DNA from: Zeimonas sp032027205 | GTDB taxonomy: Bacteria; Pseudomonadota; Gammaproteobacteria; Burkholderiales; Burkholderiaceae_E | DNA length: 64,000 bases | Reading direction: 5' to 3' | Assembly (NCBI GenBank): GCA_032027205.1 | Contig: JAVSMN010000001.1 | Location: forward strand, 806,001 to 870,000 | Part shown: in pieces, positions 57,949-64,000 of the stretch | Numbering within the stretch: the stretch's first letter is position 1 | Layout of the letters: each line of letters starts with the position of its first letter | The notes under the pieces: model-generated | What the model saw: the letters and a program-made list of their open reading frames with translations, nothing else | The model's database searches: none | Told to the model about the DNA's origin: nothing | Program-made: the position numbers and the translations under genes

Positions 57949-58854
57949 ATGACCGCCCACGCGCTGCCGCGATGGCTCAGCGCTTCGCTGCTCCTGCTGA
58001 TCGCCACCACCTTCGCCAGCAATCACGTAGCGGCGCGCGTGGCCTTCGATCATGGCGCCAACGTCGCGACGGCCGTCGCGGTGCGCTCGTCGGGCGCGGC
58101 GCTGTTCGTTTTTGCGTTGCTGCGCGCGGCGAACATACCGCTGAGCCTGGCGCGGCCGACGCTCGTGCGCGCGCTCGGCATCGGCGCGTTGCTCTCCATC
58201 CAGAGCCTTTGCCTGTACTCGGCGGTTGCGCGCATCCCGGTCGCGCTGGCGCTGCTCGTCTTCAATACCTTCCCGATGATGCTCGGCCTGCTGGCCTGGG
58301 CCACCGGCTCCGGGCGTCCGAGGCCGCGCGCCTTCGTCGCGATGGCGCTCGCACTGAGCGGGCTGGGGCTCGCGCTCGACGCCTTCGGTTGGTCCGGACA
58401 GGCGGCGCACGCGGACGACGCGGCGATGAGTTCGGGCGTCGCGCTCGCCGCGATCGCCGCGCTCGCGTTCGCGGCGGTGTTGCTGCTGACCACACGCTGG
58501 CTCGGCGACACCGACGGACGCCTGCGCAGCTTCGTGCTGATGATCGTCGTCGCGTCGGTCGCGCTGGTCGCCGGCAAGACGAGTGGGGACTTCGCGTGGC
58601 CGCAGGACGCCACCGGCTGGATCGCGCTTGCGCTGCTCACGCTGCTCTACTCGTCGGCGATCACCGCGCTGTTCGTGCTGTTGCCGCGGCTGGGTGCGGT
58701 GAACAACGCCGCCGTGATGAACTTCGAGCCGATCGCCGCGCTGCTGCTCGGCTGGGTTCTGCTCGACCAGACGATGGCGCCGCTGCAACTGCTCGGCGCC
58801 GGTATCGTCGTCTGCGCGATCGTCCTGCTCGTGACGACACGATCACCAACGTGA
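57949..58854 (+). CDS. EamA-family (DMT) transporter
   Basis: 301 residues from ATG 57949, ten TM helices in two EamA repeats (about 10-135 and 160-295; e.g. TTFASNHVAARVAFDHGANV, ALTALFVLLPRLGAVNNA-like IALAL...LLYSSAITALFV). A metabolite exporter of the drug/metabolite superfamily; substrate not predictable. The stop overlaps the next GTG. Confidence 0.9.
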   Translation: MTAHALPRWLSASLLLLIATTFASNHVAARVAFDHGANVATAVAVRSSGAALFVFALLRAANIPLSLARPTLVRALGIGALLSIQSLCLYSAVARIPVALALLVFNTFPMMLGLLAWATGSGRPRPRAFVAMALALSGLGLALDAFGWSGQAAHADDAAMSSGVALAAIAALAFAAVLLLTTRWLGDTDGRLRSFVLMIVVASVALVAGKTSGDFAWPQDATGWIALALLTLLYSSAITALFVLLPRLGAVNNAAVMNFEPIAALLLGWVLLDQTMAPLQLLGAGIVVCAIVLLVTTRSPT

Positions 58855-59777
58855 ACGCACCGAACTTCGATCGCCGCAGCACCGAGCGCGCGCTGCCCTG
58901 GCCCGCGCTCGTCGATGCGATGCGCGCGATGCTCGCACGCAGGCACGCCGGCCTGACCCGATCGCCCGAACGCATCGCGATGCCGCTGCCCGGCGGCGTG
59001 CTGCTGGCGATGCCGTCCACCGACGGCGAGTTCGCCTGCACGAAACTCGCCACGCTGCACGAGGGCAACCCCGCGCGCGGCCTGCCGACGCTGATCGGCG
59101 AGGCGATCCTGATTCGCGCCGACACCGGCGAGCCGCTGGCGCGCTTCGATGCGGGGACGATCACCGCACGACGAACGGCCGCGCTGTCGGCGCTGGCCGC
59201 GCTCGAACTCGCCGGCCCGAAGCGCGAACGCCTGCTCGTGTTCGGCTCGGGTGTGCAGGCGCGAGCGCACGTCGAGGCACTGCGCGCGGTGATGCCGCTG
59301 CGCGAAGTGACGGTGCATTCGCGCACGCCCGCTCATGCACGCGCGCTCGCGCAGGCCCTCGACGGAAGCGGACTGGCGAGTCGTTGTGCCGATTCGCCGC
59401 CGTCGATCGCCGGCTACGACCTCGTCGTCACGGCCACCTCGAGCCGCGAGCCGCTATTCGACGACGATCCGCGCTTCGACGGCTTCGTCGCGGCGATCGG
59501 CGCCTACCGTCCGCAGATGTGCGAGTTGCCGGCGGCCCTGCTGAAGCGTGCCGCGGTTTTCGTCGACGACGTCGAGGCAGCGCGCAGCGAAGCGGGCGAC
59601 CTGATGCGCGCGCGGCTCGACTGGGCGCGTATCGTTCCCCTGGAGTGCGTCGTCGCCGGCGAGACGACGCGGCCGGCGCACGGTCCCGTCGTCTTCAAGA
59701 GCGTCGGGCAGGCACTGTGGGACCTCGCCGCCTGTCGCCTCGCATGGACGCAGCTGCAGCAGGAGGGCGCACGATGA
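58851..59777 (+). CDS. Ornithine cyclodeaminase / mu-crystallin family enzyme
   Basis: 308 residues starting GTG 58851 (GTGA overlap). TKLATLHEGNPARGLPTLIG, DAGTITARRTAALSALAA and the NAD(P) motif LLVFGSGVQARAHVEALRAV are family hallmarks; ETTRPAHGPVVFKSVGQALWDLAA closes the protein. It could be a delta1-pyrroline-2-carboxylate reductase (proline/hydroxyproline metabolism) or an amino-acid dehydrogenase; many members are misnamed cyclodeaminases. It is coupled with the transporter before and the hydrolase after. Confidence 0.88.
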   Translation: MNAPNFDRRSTERALPWPALVDAMRAMLARRHAGLTRSPERIAMPLPGGVLLAMPSTDGEFACTKLATLHEGNPARGLPTLIGEAILIRADTGEPLARFDAGTITARRTAALSALAALELAGPKRERLLVFGSGVQARAHVEALRAVMPLREVTVHSRTPAHARALAQALDGSGLASRCADSPPSIAGYDLVVTATSSREPLFDDDPRFDGFVAAIGAYRPQMCELPAALLKRAAVFVDDVEAARSEAGDLMRARLDWARIVPLECVVAGETTRPAHGPVVFKSVGQALWDLAACRLAWTQLQQEGAR

Positions 59778-60673
59778 CTGCAACGCCGCACGCGGATTTC
59801 GGCCGCGTTCGCGTGTACTTCGGCGAGAAGAACGGCAAGTATCCCGACGGCAACCAGGTGCTGGTGCGAGGCACCGACACGCTCGCTGCCTTCGACACGC
59901 CGCTGGTCGCCAACCGCCTCGGCGAGGCGCTCGAATCGGCCGACCTCGTCGTGCTCGGCCACGTGCACGAAGATCACATGGCCGGACTGCACCGACTGCC
60001 GAAGGCGAAGGTCTACGCGCATGAGCGCGACGTCGAGGCGGCGCGCAGCTGGGACGGACTCGCCGCGCATTACGGCCTGTCGGCATCGGTGAAGGACGCG
60101 ATGCACGAGAAGATCCGCAGCGAATTCCACTACGTCGCGCGCCCCGACACGATCGCCTACCGCGACGGCGATGCATGGGATCTCGGCCACGCGCGCGTTC
60201 GCGCGGTGCACATGCCGGGGCACACGGCCGGTCACTGCGTGCTCCTCGCCGAGCCCGAAGGCGTCGCCTTCATCGGCGACATCGACCTGAGCGGCTTCGG
60301 TCCGTACTACGGCGACGCGAGTTCCGACCTGGGCGCGTTCCGCCGCTCGCTCGCCCGGCTTCCCGAACTCGAGGCAAAGGTCTGGATCACCTCGCATCAT
60401 CGAGGCGCCTACACCGACCGCGAAGCCTTCCTCGGTGCGTTGCGCGCCTACGCCGCGAAGATCGACGAGCGCAGCGAACGGCTGGTCGAGATGCTGCGCG
60501 AGCGGCCACGCACGCTCGAGGAACTGGCGCAGGCGCGGCTGCTCTACCCCGAGGACTACGAAGAGGTGTGGATCCTCGACGCCGAACGCCGCACGATCGC
60601 GCAGCACCTCGACGAGTTGGTCGAGCAGGATCGGGTCGGCGCCGACGACGAAGGCCGCTACCACGCGCGCTGA
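59774..60673 (+). CDS. MBL-fold metallo-hydrolase
   Basis: 299 residues. Metal site: HVHEDHMAG (HxHxDH), GHTAGHC, and the Asp of FIGDIDLSGFG; SHHRGAYTDR gives the final His. A C-terminal ~85-residue helical extension (YAAKIDERSERLVEMLRE onward) resembles the winged helix found on LACTB2-like members. The substrate is unknown. ATG overlaps the preceding stop; last gene of the EamA-OCD-MBL operon. Confidence 0.88.
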   Translation: MTATPHADFGRVRVYFGEKNGKYPDGNQVLVRGTDTLAAFDTPLVANRLGEALESADLVVLGHVHEDHMAGLHRLPKAKVYAHERDVEAARSWDGLAAHYGLSASVKDAMHEKIRSEFHYVARPDTIAYRDGDAWDLGHARVRAVHMPGHTAGHCVLLAEPEGVAFIGDIDLSGFGPYYGDASSDLGAFRRSLARLPELEAKVWITSHHRGAYTDREAFLGALRAYAAKIDERSERLVEMLRERPRTLEELAQARLLYPEDYEEVWILDAERRTIAQHLDELVEQDRVGADDEGRYHAR

Positions 60674-60748
60674 GCGCGGCGAACAGCGACGGCGGAACTT
60701 CGCCGCGTCGCGCCGCTACGCGAACCCGGCGCGGTGCACGCCCGCCTG

Positions 60749-61852
60749 CTACGCAACGCCCGGCGCCGTGCGCGCCTGCAGTACCTCGCGGTAGACGGCG
60801 AGATTGCCGTCGACCATGGCGTCCACCGAGAAGCGCTCGAGCACCCGCGCACGCGCGGCGGCGCCCATCTTTTCACGAAGCGCAGGATCGTCGACCAACC
60901 GGCGCAGCGCGTCGGCCAGCGCGGCGACGTCGCCGGGCGCGACGAGAAAACCCGTCACCCCGTCGTCGACCGCCTCCGGCATTCCGCCCGCGCGGCTGGC
61001 GATAACCGGCACGCCGGCCGCCTGCGCCTGCAGCAGCGCGATGCCCAGTCCCTCGCGGTCGGCCGGGTGCGCGAGCACGTCGAGGCCACCCATCCAGCGC
61101 GGCAGGTCGTCGCGAAAGCCGACGAAGCGCACGATCGACGCGAGCCCATCGCGCTCGGCGCGCGCCTCGAGCTCGGCGCGCAACGGCCCTTGCCCGAACA
61201 GCAGCACGCGCAGGCGCGGCCGCTCGGCATGCAGCGTCTTCAATGCATCGAAGAGATGGCGGTGACCCTTGCGCCGAATCAACTGCGCAACGACGCCGAC
61301 GACGATTGCGTCGTCGTCGAGCCGGAACTCGCTGCGAAACGCAGCGCGGTCGACCGGCAGCAGCCACGGCCGCGCGTCGAGCGCGCTGCGCACGCAACGC
61401 ACGCGCTGCGCCGGCACCCCCTCGTCGAGCAGCACGTCGCGGATGCCATCGGAGATCGCGATCACGCGATCGTAGAGGCGGTACTTCACCGCTGCCGCCC
61501 ACGCGCGCTCGCGATTGTCGACGCGACGCGAAAGCACGCTGGGCACGCCGGCCAGTCTCGCCGCGATTCCGCCCCAGATGTCGCTGCCGCGGCGGCTGTG
61601 CAGATGCACGAGATCGGGGCGCACGGCGCGGATGCGGGCGTGCAGTCGCGCGACGAAGCCGATGTCGAGGTCGCCGCGCAGCGGGGTGGGCAGCACCTCG
61701 GCGAAGGGCGCCGCGTGCTCGGCCACCGCCGCGCCGGGCGGGCAGGCGAGCACGTTCTCGATGCCGCGTCGCGCGAGTCCCTCCAGCAGGTAGACGACCT
61801 GGCGCGCGCCGCCGTAGTAGTGGCGCCCACCCTCGACGTGCAGGACCTTCAT
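60749..61852 (-). CDS. GT4-family glycosyltransferase, probable LPS core
   Basis: 367 residues, GT-B fold. HVEGGRHYYGGARQVVYLLEGLARRG binds acceptor; VGVVAQLIRRKGHRHLFDAL and the nucleotide-sugar EX7E-type region HPADREGLGIALLQAQAAGVPVIAS are clear. Beside two heptosyltransferase-like genes on the same strand, it most likely adds a sugar to the LPS core. The ATG at 61852 overlaps the preceding stop (ATGA). Confidence 0.88.
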   Translation of the reverse strand: MKVLHVEGGRHYYGGARQVVYLLEGLARRGIENVLACPPGAAVAEHAAPFAEVLPTPLRGDLDIGFVARLHARIRAVRPDLVHLHSRRGSDIWGGIAARLAGVPSVLSRRVDNRERAWAAAVKYRLYDRVIAISDGIRDVLLDEGVPAQRVRCVRSALDARPWLLPVDRAAFRSEFRLDDDAIVVGVVAQLIRRKGHRHLFDALKTLHAERPRLRVLLFGQGPLRAELEARAERDGLASIVRFVGFRDDLPRWMGGLDVLAHPADREGLGIALLQAQAAGVPVIASRAGGMPEAVDDGVTGFLVAPGDVAALADALRRLVDDPALREKMGAAARARVLERFSVDAMVDGNLAVYREVLQARTAPGVA

Positions 61853-62922
61853 CGGGCCGCCGGCCCGAGCGCGAGGCGCGCATCGTGCGCAACCCGCTCG
61901 GCAGTGATCTCGCGCATGCAGTCGAAGCGGCCGCCGCAGGTGGGCGCGCGCTGGCACGGCGAACAGGCGAGGCGGCGCCAGACGACGCGCGCATTGTCGC
62001 GCCCGGTCACCGTGTACGGGCAGGTCGAGCCGAACAGCGCGACGGTCGGCACGCCGAAGGCGATTCCCATGTGCGTCAATCCGGTGTCGACGCCGATGAC
62101 GAGCGCCGCGTCGCGCACCAGCGCCGCCGCCTGCGCGAGGTCGGTGCGGCCGACGAGATCCACGATCCATGGCGCGTCGCGCAAGAGCGCGTCGGCTGCC
62201 GGCCGATCGGCGCGACCTCCGAGCAACAGCGGAACGAGACCGGTATCGGCGTGCAGCCGCTTCGACAGATCGCGCCACGCATCGTCGAACCAGTGCTTCT
62301 GTGGGCGCGTGGTGAAAGCGGCCAGCACGACGTAGCCGCCGGCAGCCAGGCTCTTCTCGCCGAGCATTGCTGCAGCCGATGTCGCTGCTTCGGGGTTCAC
62401 ATACAGCCGCGGCAGGAACGCGCCGACGTCCAGTTGCAGATGCCGGGCCAGGTGCAGGTATTCCGACGATATCCGTTCAGGATCGCCGTCGCGCGGCACG
62501 ACCTCGGTGACGAAGCGCGAACTGCCCTCCCGCGCACCGAGGCCGATGCGGCGCGGCGCGCCGCTCAGCCATGCGAGAAAGGCGCTCTTGAACAGACCAT
62601 GCAGGTCGAGCGCGAGATCGAAGCGGCGCTCGCGCAGCATCGCGCGAAAACGCCGAACCTCGCGCGCGAGTGAAATCCATCGTCCCGAGCGCAACAAGGC
62701 GCGCCACTGCTTCTTCGGCCAGACGATGCATTCATCGATCGCCGGATCGTTCGCCACGAGCGCGTCGATTCCGGGTTCGACGACCCAGGCGATGAACGCC
62801 TGCGGCCAGGTGCGTCGCAGCGCCGCCGCGAGCGGCGACGTGAAGACGACGTCGCCGATCGCGGAGGTGCGCACGATCAGGATGCGTTCAGGCAGATGTA
62901 CTCCCCTGCTCCACCGCCGCAA
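61849..62922 (-). CDS. GT9-family heptosyltransferase-like protein
   Basis: 357 residues if begun at TTG 62922. RILIVRTSAIGDVVFTSPLAAAL at the N-terminus and the C-terminal GVDTGLTHMGIAFGVPTVALFGST are heptosyltransferase motifs, and CSPCQRAPTCGGRFDCM holds a family cysteine cluster. It transfers heptose to Kdo-lipid A or the core. No ATG or GTG exists between the upstream stop and the conserved RILIV; the TTG overlaps the next gene by 35 bp, and a CTG just before PERILIV is the alternative. Confidence 0.85.
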   Translation of the reverse strand: MRRWSRGVHLPERILIVRTSAIGDVVFTSPLAAALRRTWPQAFIAWVVEPGIDALVANDPAIDECIVWPKKQWRALLRSGRWISLAREVRRFRAMLRERRFDLALDLHGLFKSAFLAWLSGAPRRIGLGAREGSSRFVTEVVPRDGDPERISSEYLHLARHLQLDVGAFLPRLYVNPEAATSAAAMLGEKSLAAGGYVVLAAFTTRPQKHWFDDAWRDLSKRLHADTGLVPLLLGGRADRPAADALLRDAPWIVDLVGRTDLAQAAALVRDAALVIGVDTGLTHMGIAFGVPTVALFGSTCPYTVTGRDNARVVWRRLACSPCQRAPTCGGRFDCMREITAERVAHDARLALGPAAR

Positions 62923-63931
62923 GCACGGCCATCGCGTCGACCCTGCGCAGCACTTCGTCCGGTGCGATTGCCTGCATCGACGTTGCCTCTATCGCGTCGA
63001 TCTGCGGGTCGTGCCTCAGCGCGCGGGTCGTTCCGAACAGGCCGAGACAGGGCACGCCGACGGCGGCGGCGAGATTCAGCGCGCCGGTGTCGTTGCCGAT
63101 GCAAAGCGCGCAGTACTTCAAGGCCGCGCCCGATTGCAGCACGGAAACGCGACAGATCGCAATGGCGCGACTCGGGTGTCCGAGGTCGGCGAGCAGGCGA
63201 TCGGCCGCCTGCGCTTCCGCCGGGCCGCCGAGCACGAGCACGCTGCAGCCTCGATCGAGCAGCGCGCGCGCCAGCCGCGCGAAGTTGGCCACGCCCCAGT
63301 CCTTCCTCGGCTCCGACGTGCCGATCACGAGTGCGACGCGCGGCGCAGGCAACGCCGCGAGCCGGCCCGCCGCTTCTTCGAGCAGCGCCTGCGGCACCTC
63401 GATGCGCGGCAGCAAGGGGCGGTCGGCGAAGCCGTGCGCGCGCGCGAACTCGGTGGCCTCCGGATATACCCAGTTCCCCTCGCCCCGGTGCCGGCGGATG
63501 TACGGGCCGGCGTTCAGGCCGAAGCGCTGCATGCGCGAGAAACCGAATCCCGAACGTCGCGGGATCCCGGCCAGCCAAGCGAGCAGCGCATAGCGAATGC
63601 GCGACGAGAAGACGTAGACGCGGTCGAAGCGGCGGGATCGAACGAGCGCGACCATGCGCAGGAACCCGCGCAGGCCGTCATCGCGCCCGCGCCGCGCTTC
63701 GCTGCGACGCGGCCGGTAGTCGTACTCGAGCACCTCGTCGATCGCAGGCTCGCCGGCGAGCAGATCGGGCGCGCGACACGACGGACGCGCCATCAGCGTT
63801 ACCCGTCCACCCCGGCTCGTCGCGGCGATCGCCTTGACGTACGGAACGTGCCAGATCAGGTCGCCGATCCCGCTGCGGTGGTGCACGACGAGCGTGCGCG
63901 GCCGATCGTCCGCCGCGGATTCAACGCCCAC
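62888..63931 (-). CDS. GT9-family glycosyltransferase (ADP-heptose:LPS heptosyltransferase-like)
   Basis: 347 residues from GTG 63931. TLVVHHRSGIGDLIWHVPYVKAI, VALVIGTSEPRKDWGVANFARL and GNDTGALNLAAAVGVPCLGLFGTT are GT9 motifs. It differs from the neighbouring copy in lacking the cysteine cluster, so the two are paralogues with probably different acceptors. The start overlaps the end of a gene that leaves the window. Confidence 0.86.
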   Translation of the reverse strand: MGVESAADDRPRTLVVHHRSGIGDLIWHVPYVKAIAATSRGGRVTLMARPSCRAPDLLAGEPAIDEVLEYDYRPRRSEARRGRDDGLRGFLRMVALVRSRRFDRVYVFSSRIRYALLAWLAGIPRRSGFGFSRMQRFGLNAGPYIRRHRGEGNWVYPEATEFARAHGFADRPLLPRIEVPQALLEEAAGRLAALPAPRVALVIGTSEPRKDWGVANFARLARALLDRGCSVLVLGGPAEAQAADRLLADLGHPSRAIAICRVSVLQSGAALKYCALCIGNDTGALNLAAAVGVPCLGLFGTTRALRHDPQIDAIEATSMQAIAPDEVLRRVDAMAVLAAVEQGSTSA

Positions 63932-64000
63932 GGTCGACCTTCGTTGCCGCGCCGGCGGTGACGCGAAGCGCGGCGCGGTAGCGCAGCGCGCCGGCGGGAA
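63921..64000 (-). CDS. C-terminal fragment of a gene cut by the window edge
   Basis: A minus-strand frame runs from the edge to TGA at 63923-63921, giving 25 residues that end TAGAATKVDRGR. Its stop overlaps the GTG of the heptosyltransferase-like gene by 11 bp in the style of the other genes here. Too short to name; an LPS-related gene is likely from context. Confidence 0.4.
   Translation of the reverse strand, partial: PAGALRYRAALRVTAGAATKVDRGR

Overview
The window is high-GC chromosomal DNA of a betaproteobacterium, most likely Burkholderiales. The gene order supports this: glyS-gmhB-(plsC)-YgjP-like-gloA; rsmA-surA-lptD divergent from amgK-murU-pepP-ubi; dusB-fis-purH; ruvCAB; ybgC-tolQRAB-pal-cpoB. 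Codons are strongly G/C-ending, genes are tightly packed with many ATGA overlaps, and several -10 elements read TAGAAT. A run of ambiguous bases inside the single insertion sequence shows that this is a draft assembly in which repeat copies were merged.

Region 1 (1-23820) is conserved housekeeping DNA. It covers translation, LPS heptose and LPS export, peptidoglycan sugar recycling, the Fis regulator, purine synthesis, Holliday junction processing, the Tol-Pal envelope system and a self-contained tRNA-Lys unit. Local oddities are a plsC reduced to its two ends, no pdxA between surA and rsmA, no ordinary start codon at amgK, and a 120-bp imperfect inverted repeat between purH and ruvC.

Region 2 (23870-42010) is accessory and metabolic. 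It holds a periplasmic DsrE-like protein, an MscS channel, a ferric-reductase-like flavoprotein, a Nudix hydrolase, xthA, a glutathione transferase gene split by an IS3-family element with a 4-bp target duplication, a UBP zinc finger next to DUF5996, and a PAP2 phosphatase. It also holds an aromatic-acid group: an FAD hydroxylase resembling salicylyl-CoA/anthraniloyl-CoA monooxygenases, a cysteine desulfurase, a DHB/salicylate-AMP ligase type enzyme, an old-yellow-enzyme reductase with an altered Fe-S cysteine motif, and a zinc-ribbon/MaoC protein. A CopD-like protein and a cardiolipin synthase-like enzyme close the region.

Region 3 (42084-47103) is a four-gene minus-strand operon: adaptor, RND pump, DUF2892 membrane protein and an atypical CsoR/FrmR-family repressor. 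A C-tract-containing ATACCC...GGGTAT palindrome just upstream of the first gene is the probable operator.

Region 4 (47122-57757) is a stress and signalling block: a c-type cytochrome lipoprotein with a long low-complexity spacer, a glycine-zipper lipoprotein, DUF1328, CsbD and BON proteins, a CHASE histidine kinase, a lone receiver, an AI-2E family protein, a HisKA-REC protein without an ATPase domain, a sigma-54 activator and rpoN itself. A hairpin-rich intergenic stretch ending in a strong terminator lies between the kinase and the lone receiver and may encode a small RNA.

Region 5 (57949-64000) has an EamA transporter, an ornithine-cyclodeaminase-like enzyme and an MBL-fold hydrolase in an overlapping operon, then minus-strand LPS glycosyltransferases running off the window edge.
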